From an uncultured Clostridia bacterium (GTDB taxonomy: Bacteria > Bacillota > Clostridia > TANB77 > CAG-508), in assembly GCA_944388755.1 (NCBI GenBank), contig CALXJY010000009.1, positions 1 through 47,684 on the forward strand: a stretch of 47,684 bases of DNA. Reading direction: 5' to 3'. The notes beneath the pieces are model-generated. The model saw nothing but the letters and a program-made list of their open reading frames with translations. It ran no database searches and was not told the DNA's origin. A program made the position numbers and the translations under genes. Numbering within the stretch: the stretch's first letter is position 1; the number at the start of each line of letters is the position of its first letter. Shown here piece after piece: positions 34,730 to 43,471 of the stretch.

Positions 34730-35779
34730 TCACCTTATAATTTTTCTTATATTAATCTTTTGTTTTAAATTGTACAAATAATATGCAATACTATAAGCTT
34801 TTTTTCTTAAAAGTCTGTATAATAATTTTTGATTTTGGTTTAAGTCATCATACACTACACTGTCAATAGCTTTTTGACAATAGTCATTTTTTAAAAATTG
34901 TTCTAGTTTTGCAATTTTTTCTTTCTTTTTTGATTTATTATATATGTTAAATAGATTTTTTTCAATAGTTGATGATATCATTTCAAAAACAACAATTTGA
35001 AGATACCTTTCAAATCTTTTATCCTTTTTATATTTTATAATAAATTCATTAATTGCTTCAAAAATAATTAAAACCTTTTTATTAAAATCAGACTTATATT
35101 TTATATTTGATGAATCATTTGTTATTCTATAATAATATAAATATTCATCTATTAAGACGGCCTTGTTTACATTTTGTAGTACATTTAATATAAAAATTCC
35201 ATCTTCAAATATATCTATTTTTTCATTAAATCTTACATTTTCTAATATAGATGATTTGAATAATTTTCCCCATACTGCTCTTATTGCTCCAGCACTCTTA
35301 TTGTTTATTTTTTCATCGTATTCTTTATACAAAATATCTAATTGTAATTCTTCCATGTTATCTCTAATATCATATTTTGGTATAATGTGTTTTCTTTTTT
35401 CTAATTTTTCCTCTCTAGCATAATAAAAATTGCATTGTACTAAATCTGCATTCTCTTTTTCTATAATGTTTACCATTTTATTTATGTAATCTTTTTCAAT
35501 CCAATCGTCAGCATCTAAAAACATAATATATTTACCATTAGCAATTTCTAAACCTTTATTTCGAGCCACTGAAACACCTGAATTTTCTTGGTAAAATAGT
35601 CTTATGTTTTTGTTTTTCTTAGCATATTCTTTGTATATTTGTGATGAATTATCTTTTGATCCATCATCTACTATTATAACTTCATAATTGTCATATGTTT
35701 GATTTAATACAGATTTAATGCACTCGTCTAAATAATTCGCAGAATTATATACTGGTATAATAATACTTACCTTTTCCAC
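34730..35779 (-). CDS. GT2 family glycosyltransferase B
   Basis: A 349-residue GT-A enzyme: KVSIIIPVYNSANYLDECIK, VIIVDDGSKDNSSQIYKEYA, GVSVARNKGLEIANGKYIMF and LDADDWIEKDYINKM (metal site about residues 89-92). IRAVWGKLFKSS and NEKIDIFEDGIFIL are typical of EpsJ-like members. It adds a sugar at the cytoplasmic face; the sugar is unknown. Its stop overlaps a possible GTG start of the polymerase fragment. The next upstream gene is FrhB-like protein 3. Confidence 0.93.
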   Translation of the reverse strand: MEKVSIIIPVYNSANYLDECIKSVLNQTYDNYEVIIVDDGSKDNSSQIYKEYAKKNKNIRLFYQENSGVSVARNKGLEIANGKYIMFLDADDWIEKDYINKMVNIIEKENADLVQCNFYYAREEKLEKRKHIIPKYDIRDNMEELQLDILYKEYDEKINNKSAGAIRAVWGKLFKSSILENVRFNEKIDIFEDGIFILNVLQNVNKAVLIDEYLYYYRITNDSSNIKYKSDFNKKVLIIFEAINEFIIKYKKDKRFERYLQIVVFEMISSTIEKNLFNIYNKSKKKEKIAKLEQFLKNDYCQKAIDSVVYDDLNQNQKLLYRLLRKKAYSIAYYLYNLKQKINIRKIIR

Positions 35780-35785
35780 TTTAAT

Positions 35786-36976
35786 CTACCTACTTTTTGA
35801 TTTTATTTTATCTAATAATTTCATTTTATATAATATTGGTTTTAATTTCATTTTAGCATATTCTTTATATGTCATTTTTAGGTATTTATTTCTTAAGTTT
35901 TTAAAATCCATTGTACTTGTATCTTTTAAAAATGTATCTCTTTCATTTGGTCTATTAGCAGAATGTAAAATCATTGATGTTCCGCCATTTCCATTGTAGT
36001 ATTCTGCTTTTTCTTTGTTAATTTCTTTAATTCCTATCTTGTCTTTTAATTCTTCTAATATTTTTTCTGCTTTTGAAGAACATGTTATTACCAATGTTGC
36101 ACCATCTTTAAATTCTTCTCCTAAATATCCTTCTACATTCCATAAATCTCCTATTTTAAAGTCTCCTACTGTTCCAAAAGATTTAAATCTACAGTCATAA
36201 CATGATTCCCTTGAACAATATCCTCTCATAAATGCTTTTATCATTTCATCTGATTCATGTCCTCTACTATATTTTTTTCCATTTTCAAATTTAATTGTCA
36301 TTGTTGAGCTACTATATCCATATGTCTTTTCTCTAAAAGATAACTTTGTTATATTTGATTTATATTTTTTTATTTTACTTTCTCTATATTTTTTATAATA
36401 TAGTGGAGATGGTACACCATGGCAGATAACTTCTGCACAAATAAGGTTTTCATAGTCTTTCTGTAAAAAAGCTTTTAGTCCATATACCTCACATGGAGTG
36501 CCTGAAAATAATACTAATCTGTTTTGTTCTAATATCTCTTTTATTTCTGTAAAAATTTTATCTAACTCGCTTTTTACATATTTTGATCCTCTAAATGCTT
36601 GCAGTTTCTCTATTTTATCTGTTCCATAATGAATAACATTAAAATCTTTATCAAATTTTGCCCCATATACCACTCCATTTTTATCAATTATTTTTTCTGC
36701 TAGTGCTGAAAAAAATCCTCCTGATGTACTATTTTTCTTTATATCATTATTTTTATTATATGCTCCATAACATTTTATATTTGATGTATCATCTTCTTTA
36801 TTTTTTAGCATAGGACAAATTTTTGAACATAGATTACATTTTATACATTTATCTTTATTGATTTTTGGATATTTAAATCCTTCTTCATCTATGACCATTT
36901 CTATAGCATTTGTTGGACAAACATTATAACATGCTGTACAACCTGAGCAGTCTTTTTTGTTTTTTATATCTATCAT
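35786..36976 (-). CDS. FrhB/FdhB-like iron-sulfur protein 3
   Basis: A 396-residue third member: CSGCTACYNVCPTNA and CIKCNLCSKICP form the two-cluster ferredoxin domain. NSTSGGFFSALAEKII, LVLFSGTPCEVYGLKAFLQK, AEVICHGVPSPLYYKKY and GDFKIGDLWNVEGYLGEEF follow. GDLW replaces the GDFW of the other two. It lies 11 bases after pyruvyl transferase 3, a direct pairing of the two families. The other two copies lie downstream of the DUF1919 gene. Confidence 0.88.
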   Translation of the reverse strand: MIDIKNKKDCSGCTACYNVCPTNAIEMVIDEEGFKYPKINKDKCIKCNLCSKICPMLKNKEDDTSNIKCYGAYNKNNDIKKNSTSGGFFSALAEKIIDKNGVVYGAKFDKDFNVIHYGTDKIEKLQAFRGSKYVKSELDKIFTEIKEILEQNRLVLFSGTPCEVYGLKAFLQKDYENLICAEVICHGVPSPLYYKKYRESKIKKYKSNITKLSFREKTYGYSSSTMTIKFENGKKYSRGHESDEMIKAFMRGYCSRESCYDCRFKSFGTVGDFKIGDLWNVEGYLGEEFKDGATLVITCSSKAEKILEELKDKIGIKEINKEKAEYYNGNGGTSMILHSANRPNERDTFLKDTSTMDFKNLRNKYLKMTYKEYAKMKLKPILYKMKLLDKIKSKSR

Positions 36977-36987
36977 ATTTCATTCTC

Positions 36988-38139
36988 CTACTTTATTTTT
37001 GAAAGTGCATTATCTAAATATTTTTTTGACTCTTCTCTTATTTTTTGTAAATTTTCCTCTACTTCTTTATAATTAATCTCTTTTTCATATTCATTTTTAG
37101 GATCTTCTTTTGAGGTATATAATCTATCTTCTATTCCTAAAATGCCTAATAAAGATGTTAGTCTAGAATTTGTAGAATCTTTTTTATTTTCTGCATATCT
37201 ACTAAATGTAAAGAATTTTTTATGGTGTAAAACAGAAAATACTGTTCCATGGAATGAATCTGTGCATACATATTCTGCATTTGCTATTAAATTCAAAAAT
37301 TCTTTTGGTCCTATATCAAATAAGCTTTCTCCAAATGTAAAATCTCCTGGTACAATTTCATCCATATGTGGTAAAGTTATAATTTTATATCCTGTAATTT
37401 CTTGTAATTTTTTAGCAAATTCTCTATGTGAGCTATTTGTTCCTAAAAAGTAACAGAAGATATATTTATCTTTAACTATTCTTTCTTTTGGATAAATAGT
37501 TTGCCATTGCTCAAGTGTTAATAATAAAGTTGGGTCTACTACAACTGGTACATCTCTTCCTGTTAATTCTTTTATTAATTCTTGTCCTTTTTTCTCACGT
37601 ACAGATATATATTCAATTCTATTTAAAAACTTTTTCGTTCTTTCTACTTGATTTTTAGGTATTTTAGATACTCCAAAACTTGGTGCATATGCAATTTTTA
37701 GTATATTATCAGGTACAAATTCTAATGTGTAATAATGGCTTCCAAAATTCATTGGGTTCCATACCTGATCACTTCCTAGTAAAAATGCATTATAATTTTT
37801 AGTTGCTTTTTTTAATTTTTCATATCCTGTGTAAGTATCAGATAATCTAAAGTTTTCCTGTACAAACTCTTTAAATTTCTTATTTCTCATTTCTAGATAT
37901 TTTCCAAAAGTATCATAATGTTTTTTTGCATATTGTCCTTTTTTTATTGTTGCCATTTTAGCTTTTAATAGTGGTTTATTAAATACCCTTAATATCTGAG
38001 ATATACTGTTTTTCTTTTCATAATGTATACATTCATTTGGTATATTTTTATCATCTAAATATTTTTGTGTAGCAAATGCTTGTAAAGCACTTCCATAATT
38101 TATTATATGATATCCTGTTACAATTCCTATTTTATCCAT
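36988..38139 (-). CDS. Polysaccharide pyruvyl transferase family protein 3
   Basis: A 383-residue PF04230 protein: KIGIVTGYHIINYGSALQAF, NAFLLGSDQVWNPMNFGSHY, SVREKKGQELIKELTGRDVP, DPTLLLTLEQW and CTDSFHGTVFSVLHHKKFFT. Its start overlaps the end of the upstream GT4 gene by eight bases, implying coupled translation. It is followed by FrhB-like protein 3. Three such transferases in one locus is high and suggests either several modified sugars or divergence to other roles. Confidence 0.88.
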   Translation of the reverse strand: MDKIGIVTGYHIINYGSALQAFATQKYLDDKNIPNECIHYEKKNSISQILRVFNKPLLKAKMATIKKGQYAKKHYDTFGKYLEMRNKKFKEFVQENFRLSDTYTGYEKLKKATKNYNAFLLGSDQVWNPMNFGSHYYTLEFVPDNILKIAYAPSFGVSKIPKNQVERTKKFLNRIEYISVREKKGQELIKELTGRDVPVVVDPTLLLTLEQWQTIYPKERIVKDKYIFCYFLGTNSSHREFAKKLQEITGYKIITLPHMDEIVPGDFTFGESLFDIGPKEFLNLIANAEYVCTDSFHGTVFSVLHHKKFFTFSRYAENKKDSTNSRLTSLLGILGIEDRLYTSKEDPKNEYEKEINYKEVEENLQKIREESKKYLDNALSKIK

Positions 38140-39283
38140 CTATAGTCTCTCCTTTATTTATTGATAAATATAAATTTTTTAATTCTATGGCAATTTGTTT
38201 TACATCAAAACCTTTTTTTCTTATTTCTTCATCTTGGCTTTTTCTATTTTCATCTATATTTAATTTTAAAATTTCTTCTACCCAAGGTTCTATGTCTTTT
38301 ATTGACAAAAATTTGACTAAATCTGTTATTTTAGCTTCTCTTGTAATAGTATCTGAAAATAGACATTTCAATCCATTTGTTTGAGCCTCTATACCTACTA
38401 CAGGATTTCCTTCAAATAGTGATGGCAAAACAAAAACATCCATCGCACTTAAACATTTTTCAGGAAAGTCTGTAACTCCAAAAAAACATACATTTTCTTT
38501 AATATGTAAATCTTCAGATAATTGTTCAAGTTCTGATTTTTTTTCTCCTTCTCCAATTAGAACTAACTTTGTTTCTTTATTTTTATTATTAATTTCTTTA
38601 AATATCCTTAATAAAAATTCTTGGTTTTTTTGTTCAGACATCCTTCCAATAGTACCTATCACTAGTTTATTTTCTGCATTAAATTTTTTTCTGTATTCAT
38701 TTCTGTCTTCTAAGTTAAATTTAAATTTATCTGTTTTTATTCCATTTTTAATTATTTTTATTTTTCCACTTTCGATGTTTTTCTTAGAATACATAAATTT
38801 TGCTGCAACATCTGAACATGCTAGGTAGTAATCTCCATATTTTTCAAACATTTTTTTGCATATTTTATGTCCTAATAATTTTATTGCTTTATTACCATTT
38901 GCTATATCAGAATTATGACTATGAAATATTATATGTTTTACTCCTGCTTTTTTAGCTAAAAATCCATAAATCATTCCTACTGCATTTGATAAATTAATAT
39001 GAATTATGTCTATATCTAGTTTTTTTACTTTTTTATAAAATGCTGAAAAATTGAAAATTGTTCTTTTTATTGGAGAATTATATTTTTTCTCTAATGTGAT
39101 ATATTTATTTCCACCTAGTTTTTTTATTTCTTCATCATAAGAATTGTTGCCATCTTGAGATACTAAAACATCGATATTTATATTTTTCATATCAATGTTT
39201 CTATATATATTCATAATAAATGATTCAATTCCACCACTTAACCATTTATCACAATAAAATACGATTTTCGTTTTCTTTTCCAT
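38132..39283 (-). CDS. GT4 family glycosyltransferase A (EpsF-like)
   Basis: A 383-residue GT-B fold transferase: KIVFYCDKWLSGGIESFIMN (the GG-x-E-x-F loop), HIIFHSHNSDIANGN, then IKIIKNGIKTDKFKF and KLVIGTIGRMSEQKNQEFLL, and the donor-site LPSLFEGNPVVGIEAQTNGL with the EX7E motif. It transfers a nucleotide-activated sugar to the polysaccharide repeat. It resembles EpsF of Bacillus in the N-terminus. It overlaps pyruvyl transferase 3 and lies 13 bases after the next GT4. Confidence 0.93.
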   Translation of the reverse strand: MEKKTKIVFYCDKWLSGGIESFIMNIYRNIDMKNINIDVLVSQDGNNSYDEEIKKLGGNKYITLEKKYNSPIKRTIFNFSAFYKKVKKLDIDIIHINLSNAVGMIYGFLAKKAGVKHIIFHSHNSDIANGNKAIKLLGHKICKKMFEKYGDYYLACSDVAAKFMYSKKNIESGKIKIIKNGIKTDKFKFNLEDRNEYRKKFNAENKLVIGTIGRMSEQKNQEFLLRIFKEINNKNKETKLVLIGEGEKKSELEQLSEDLHIKENVCFFGVTDFPEKCLSAMDVFVLPSLFEGNPVVGIEAQTNGLKCLFSDTITREAKITDLVKFLSIKDIEPWVEEILKLNIDENRKSQDEEIRKKGFDVKQIAIELKNLYLSINKGETIDG

Positions 39284-39296
39284 CTTCTGCTCCTAA

Positions 39297-40373
39297 TTAT
39301 TTTGAATATAAATTTATATATTGTTTAATACTATTGTCACTGTTAAATATTTTTATAATATCTTTTTGTGCTAAATCAGTTATATTATCATCTAATTTTT
39401 TATTTATGTTTTCTATCTTTTCTACAAATTCATCTAAATTATTTGCAATATATCCATTTTTACTATCTTTAATAACATCTCTGTTTCCAATAACATTGCT
39501 AACTACACATATTTTTTTCATGTACATAGCTTCTAGTAGTGAGATAGGTAGTCCTTCCCATAAAGATGTTAAAATAAATATATCATTATCATTTAAAATT
39601 TGCAACACTTCTTTTCTTTCTTTCCATCCAGTCACAGTAATATTTTTTGCAGTTAATTTATTTTTTAAGTCTCCTTCTCCAATCCATGTAAATTTAATGT
39701 TAGGCAATTTTTCTGCTATTCCATTAAATAATTCAGGATTTTTTTGGTATCCTATTCTACCACTTGTGCAAACTTTCAAATTTTTATAATCTATTTCTTT
39801 TGGCTCTAGTCCTTGTGTTTCTTCTTTCAATTTTTCTATGTTTATTCCATTATTAATACATATAGAATTTTTTGATAGTTTTTTTGCTTCTTCATACTCA
39901 CCTTGTGAGCATCCTACAATAGTACATTTTCTAAATGTTAATACTTTTTCTATTGCTTTATATACAAATCTTTTTAGCTTTGAATCATCTTGCTTCAAAA
40001 AAGAAAAGCCATGTGGATTGTATATTAGCTTTCTATTCTTAGCATTTACAGCAAGTCTTCCCACTGCTCCTGCTTTTGATGAGTGCATATGTACAATATC
40101 TGGCTTTAATTCTTTAACTATTTTTTTTATTTCTTTTGTAGCCTTTATATCTTTTTTAGGATTTATACTTCTAGTAAAATTTTCAACTCTAATGAATTTT
40201 ACTCTTTCACTAAAATAATCTCTAAAATTACTAATTGTTTCATCCCTTAATCCATATGCTATTGTTATGTCAAATTCTTTATCTGTCGCATTTACTAAGT
40301 CTACTAGAAATGTAAAAACACCACTACCAAAAGATTCTACTATATGTAATATCTTCTTTTTTTGATTTTCCAC
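39297..40373 (-). CDS. GT4 family glycosyltransferase B (EpsD-like)
   Basis: A 358-residue GT-B enzyme: KKILHIVESFGSGVFTFLVD, DIVHMHSSKAGAVGRLAVN, KLIYNPHGFSFL, INNGINIEKLKEE, VCTSGRIGYQKNPELFNGIA and LTSLWEGLPISLLEAMYMKK. HMHSSKAG and NPHG are the first-sugar-adding signatures of EpsD-like and WbnH-like enzymes, so it may add the second sugar after the initiating phosphosugar. It lies four bases after the initiating transferase gene. Confidence 0.93.
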   Translation of the reverse strand: MENQKKKILHIVESFGSGVFTFLVDLVNATDKEFDITIAYGLRDETISNFRDYFSERVKFIRVENFTRSINPKKDIKATKEIKKIVKELKPDIVHMHSSKAGAVGRLAVNAKNRKLIYNPHGFSFLKQDDSKLKRFVYKAIEKVLTFRKCTIVGCSQGEYEEAKKLSKNSICINNGINIEKLKEETQGLEPKEIDYKNLKVCTSGRIGYQKNPELFNGIAEKLPNIKFTWIGEGDLKNKLTAKNITVTGWKERKEVLQILNDNDIFILTSLWEGLPISLLEAMYMKKICVVSNVIGNRDVIKDSKNGYIANNLDEFVEKIENINKKLDDNITDLAQKDIIKIFNSDNSIKQYINLYSK

Positions 40374-40376
40374 TTT

Positions 40377-41069
40377 TTATATTGCTCCTTCTTTTTTTAT
40401 AACAGATATAAAAGTTTTAAATATAATTTTTATATCTAATTTCCATGAAATATTATCTATATAATATAATTCCATAGTCATTCTTTGTGGATATGTAGTT
40501 GTGCTTCTTCCATTTGCAGCCCAATATCCTGTAAGTCCTGGTGTGACACTTAAAAATTTTTCCTTATTATTTCCGTATTTTTCAACTTCGTCTTTTATTA
40601 CTGGACGTGGTCCTACAATAGCTAAATCTCCTTTTAAGATATTTATTAGTTGTGGTAATTCGTCTAAACTAGTTTTTCTAAGAAATTTACCTATTTTTGT
40701 AATTCTAGGATCATTTTCTAATTTAAAATTTTCTTGAAATTCTTTCATTTGTTCTGGTGTAAAACTTTTTATTAGTTCTTCTGCATTTGAAACCATTGTT
40801 CTGAATTTGTAAATTCCAATTGTCTTTCCGTTTTTTCCGATTCTTTTATGTACAAAAAAAACTGGTCCTTTTGAATCTAATTTAATTAAGATTGATATAA
40901 TTAAAAAAAATGGTGATAGTAATATTAAAGCTAAACCTGAGCAAATTATATCAAAAAACCTTTTTATATACTTATAGGCATTATACTCTCCTAAAAGTTC
41001 TTTTATTCCTTTGTTAGGTAAAACTGCAACTTGATTAACTTGCACATTCTCTATGCTTCTGACCTCCAC
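40377..41069 (-). CDS. Initiating polyprenyl sugar-phosphate transferase
   Basis: A 230-residue WcaJ/EpsL-type enzyme (PF02397) that puts the first sugar phosphate on undecaprenyl phosphate. One membrane segment (FFDIICSGLALILLSPFFLI, about residues 38-57) is followed by KGPVFFVHKRIGKNGKTIGI, YKFRTM, FLRKTSLDELPQLINILKGD and LAIVGPRP, then LTGYWAANGRSTTTYPQRM. The short form lacks the big N-terminal membrane domain and probably acts alone. The start is a GTG six bases after AGGGGGG. It is the first gene of the long polysaccharide operon. Confidence 0.94.
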   Translation of the reverse strand: MEVRSIENVQVNQVAVLPNKGIKELLGEYNAYKYIKRFFDIICSGLALILLSPFFLIISILIKLDSKGPVFFVHKRIGKNGKTIGIYKFRTMVSNAEELIKSFTPEQMKEFQENFKLENDPRITKIGKFLRKTSLDELPQLINILKGDLAIVGPRPVIKDEVEKYGNNKEKFLSVTPGLTGYWAANGRSTTTYPQRMTMELYYIDNISWKLDIKIIFKTFISVIKKEGAI

Positions 41070-41139
41070 AGAAATCCCCCCTATAATTTATATATCAAAT
41101 AAAAAGTACAATTTTTCCCTCATTTTTTAGTCTTTACAA

Positions 41140-41148
41140 ATTATATCA
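41140..41148 (-). promoter_or_regulatory. Extended -10 promoter of the polysaccharide operon
   Basis: On the minus strand TGATATAAT is a consensus extended -10 (TGnTATAAT). The matching -35 region is weak. It lies about 70 bases upstream of the initiating transferase GTG, in the 161-base gap between that gene and VanZ. The weak -35 fits an activated promoter. Confidence 0.6.
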
Positions 41149-41230
41149 TATTTCAACATAAAAAGCTATACTTTTTTTAAAATTTGTTATAATTTTATGT
41201 AAATTCTTTTCGTTATCGGTTAGTTTGCTT

Positions 41231-41713
41231 CTATTTTTTAGTTTTTCCAAACTTATGGTAAATTATTCCAACAATTCCACTTCCTGCCAAACTTCCTAAT
41301 CCATCTATAAATACATCTCTAATCATCGGGCTTCTTCCATCTGAAAACATTTGGTGAAACTCATCTGATATGGCATATATTATGCATGTTAATAAGGCAA
41401 TTAGGAGTTGTTTTCTTATATTATTATTAAAAGTTAATAAAAAGGCCATAACATTTATTCCTAATAATGCATAAATAGAAAAATGAGCTATTTTTCTAAT
41501 AAAAAATGTCATATTGTCAATTATTTCATCTTTTTTATCTTCACTTAGATTTTTAGTATTTGGAAGTATTTCAATTATAGCTTTTATAACTCCATCACTT
41601 GTTTTACTTGATTCTGTACTGTTTTGGCTAGAAAACATAAATATTATAACTGCAATAATAATTGATAATATTCCAAAAATAGTTCTAAAAATATATTTTT
41701 TTCTTTTTTCCAT
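41231..41713 (-). CDS. VanZ family membrane protein
   Basis: A 160-residue protein with four hydrophobic segments. The VanZ pattern includes IIIAVIIFMFSSQNSTESSK near the N-terminus, then FIRKIAHFSIYALLGINVMA (about 71-90) and CIIYAISDEFHQMFSDGRSP (about 110-129), then IRDVFIDGLGSLAGSGIVGI. These are the conserved F-S-x-Q, K-x-x-H-F, D-E-x-H-Q and R-x-x-D signatures (PF04892). In the vanA cluster VanZ gives low-level teicoplanin resistance, but most homologues have unknown envelope roles. GAGAGGAA precedes the ATG. It is upstream of the polysaccharide operon promoter and likely separate. Confidence 0.9.
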   Translation of the reverse strand: MEKRKKYIFRTIFGILSIIIAVIIFMFSSQNSTESSKTSDGVIKAIIEILPNTKNLSEDKKDEIIDNMTFFIRKIAHFSIYALLGINVMAFLLTFNNNIRKQLLIALLTCIIYAISDEFHQMFSDGRSPMIRDVFIDGLGSLAGSGIVGIIYHKFGKTKK

Positions 41714-41743
41714 TTTTAGTATTCCTCTCTACATTACTAGCTT

Positions 41744-41868
41744 AGGTTAAAAAAATTTAATTTTTTGTAAGGAAAACAAGTTTGAAATTAGGGAATTTTA
41801 TTTTTTGTATGTCCCATAAATCTTAAATATAGTTTGATGACGTCAAAATTGTAATTATTTTTTAACCT
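41744..41868. repeat. Inverted repeat in the gap upstream of VanZ
   Basis: AGGTTAAAAAA (41744-41754) and TTTTTTAACCT (41858-41868) are exact reverse complements 103 bases apart. Between them lies an 8-base palindrome, TGACGTCA (41838-41845). The 206-base gap holds no recognisable gene. A possible binding region, but weakly supported. Confidence 0.3.
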
Positions 41869-41919
41869 TTACTATTTCAAAAAAAATTGAGATGTTAATT
41901 AATACACCTCTATTTATAA

Positions 41920-42255
41920 TCAATTTGAAGCCCATCTAATCATTCTGATGTCATTATATTTTTTCAATACTTCTTTATATTTTTGATATTCTTCTTCCCA
42001 TAGTTCGTTTGGTACATTATCAAATGCTTTAAAAATTTTTTCTGCTTCTGCTAAATATATAACTTGTTCTTGTGGTGACATATTTTCGTATTGACGTGCA
42101 AATCTATATAATTTATCTAACATTTGGTTTGCTTCTATAAAGCTCCAAAAATCTTTTACTTTCATTCCGGCAAGCTTTATTTGCATGACAGCAAAAGCAA
42201 CTAATGCAAAAATTATAAAAATTAATATGTATATCATAAGCAATAAGCCTGTCAT
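41920..42255 (-). CDS. Small single-pass membrane protein, unknown
   Basis: A 111-residue protein with one N-terminal helix (LLMIYILIFIIFALVAFAVM) and a charged helical remainder with DKLYRFARQYENMSPQEQVI and VPNELWEEEYQKY. No family recognised. A ribosome site is not obvious (AAGAGGTGTAAAAA before ATG is acceptable). It follows the kinase-like gene by 36 bases, likely the same transcript. Confidence 0.65.
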   Translation of the reverse strand: MTGLLLMIYILIFIIFALVAFAVMQIKLAGMKVKDFWSFIEANQMLDKLYRFARQYENMSPQEQVIYLAEAEKIFKAFDNVPNELWEEEYQKYKEVLKKYNDIRMIRWASN

Positions 42256-42290
42256 TTTTTACACCTCTTAATATTTTTTCTTTTAGTATC

Positions 42291-42854
42291 TTATTTTTTT
42301 TGCCATTTAAAGTATTCTTCTTTTATTTTATCTGCAACTTGGTTTGGTGTTAAATTTGTTGTATCTATCACCAAATCATAATTTGACATGTCATCTTTTC
42401 TTACTCCATATACTTCCCAATATCTTTCATTTTCCATGTTATATCTATTTATCATGTCTTGTTTTTGTTCTTCTATTGTTTTAAAATTTTCTGTTGATTT
42501 ACGTTCATTATCATAAAATGCTCTTTTAGCTGCAACATCTATATCTACTTTTAAATAAACTTTAAAAGATTCAGGTACTGCATACCATCCTAGTCTTGCA
42601 TCAATTATAAAGTTATCATGTGTTTTTGCATATTCTGTTGCACTATTTTCTATTTGCTTGTCTATTTCAGGATAATCTTTTACATATATATTAAATTCTG
42701 TAATTGACATTCCCTTTTCTTTTGCTAATTTTCTTGCATATTCTCCATTTCTATATACTCCATATTTTAATTCTTCCATTAAAATTTTAGATACAGTTCC
42801 TTTTCCTGATGCTAAATCTCCTGTTAGAGAAATTATATTTTTTTTCTCGGTCAC
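42291..42854 (-). CDS. Cytidylate-kinase-like P-loop kinase
   Basis: A 187-residue P-loop kinase: ISLTGDLASGKGTVSKIL (residues 8-25) is the Walker A. GVYRNGEYARKLAKEKGMSI and DNFIIDARLGWYAVPESFKV (LID/substrate segment) follow. The pattern fits the (d)CMP-kinase-like branch of nucleoside monophosphate kinases, though the substrate is unproven. It occupies the place, next to remA and rpoZ, where guanylate kinase (gmk) is normally encoded in Firmicutes. It starts 16 bases after the rpoZ stop, so it is on the same transcript. Confidence 0.75.
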   Translation of the reverse strand: MTEKKNIISLTGDLASGKGTVSKILMEELKYGVYRNGEYARKLAKEKGMSITEFNIYVKDYPEIDKQIENSATEYAKTHDNFIIDARLGWYAVPESFKVYLKVDIDVAAKRAFYDNERKSTENFKTIEEQKQDMINRYNMENERYWEVYGVRKDDMSNYDLVIDTTNLTPNQVADKIKEEYFKWQKK

Positions 42855-42869
42855 TTAATACATCTCCTT

Positions 42870-43100
42870 TTACATTTCTTGGTTCTTATTTTCTGTGTTT
42901 TCTTCTTTATTTTCTATTATTTCTACTTTTCCTTCTGCAATTTCGTCTGCTGCAAGTGTTACGACAGAGGCTTCTTTTTTATCTGTTAGTGGTTCTTGCC
43001 CACTTGCTAGTTGTCTAGCTCTTTTAGAAGTTGCTATTACCAATGCATAACGATTTTCTGCTTTTTCTAATAATTCATTTACTGTTGGTTTTACCATCAT
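42870..43100 (-). CDS. rpoZ: DNA-directed RNA polymerase omega subunit
   Basis: A 76-residue omega subunit. MVKPTVNELLEKAENRYALV and the helix IATSKRARQLASGQEPLTDK match RpoZ (PF01192) and stabilise beta-prime. The C-terminus is an acidic tail (EIIENKEENTENKNQEM). AGGTAGG precedes the first of two ATGs. It follows remA by 22 bases. Confidence 0.92.
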   Translation of the reverse strand: MMVKPTVNELLEKAENRYALVIATSKRARQLASGQEPLTDKKEASVVTLAADEIAEGKVEIIENKEENTENKNQEM

Positions 43101-43122
43101 TTTTAATTACCTACCTTTATAT

Positions 43123-43410
43123 TTATTTTTTATTTTCTTCTATAGCAGTCGTATCTTGTATAGAAGTTATTTGTGTTATATCTTTGTCTAGCCTTCCTGC
43201 AACAGTTTCAGGCTGTACTGCAGAAAGTATAATATGACCTGAGTCCATTATTAGTACTGCTCTAGTCCTTCTTCCATATGTTGCATCTACTGCTGTTTTA
43301 TTATCTTTTGCTTCTTGTATCATTCTCTTTATTGGGGCTGATTCAGGACTTACAATTGCAACAATTCTTTCTGCTGAAACTATATTTCCAAAACCTATAT
43401 TTACTAATTG
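43123..43410 (-). CDS. remA: RemA-family extracellular matrix regulator (DUF370)
   Basis: This 95-residue protein matches RemA (PF04025): [60 protein letters not shown] and [14 protein letters not shown]. In Bacillus subtilis RemA is a DNA-binding ring that activates the matrix (eps) operon. I chose the ATG at 43410 because family members start two or three residues before 'NIGFGN'; ATGs 5 and 11 codons upstream add unconserved residues. It is only about 2 kb from the promoter of the polysaccharide operon, so it may regulate it. Confidence 0.93.
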   Translation of the reverse strand, partial: QLVNIGFGNIVSAERIVAIVSPESAPIKRMIQEAKDNKTAVDATYGRRTRAVLIMDSGHIILSAVQPETVAGRLDKDITQITSIQDTTAIEENKK

Positions 43411-43471
43411 CATTTTTCTAATCATCCCTTTCCTAAAGTTCAAATTGGTTGCTACATTTAAACTTTGTTTT

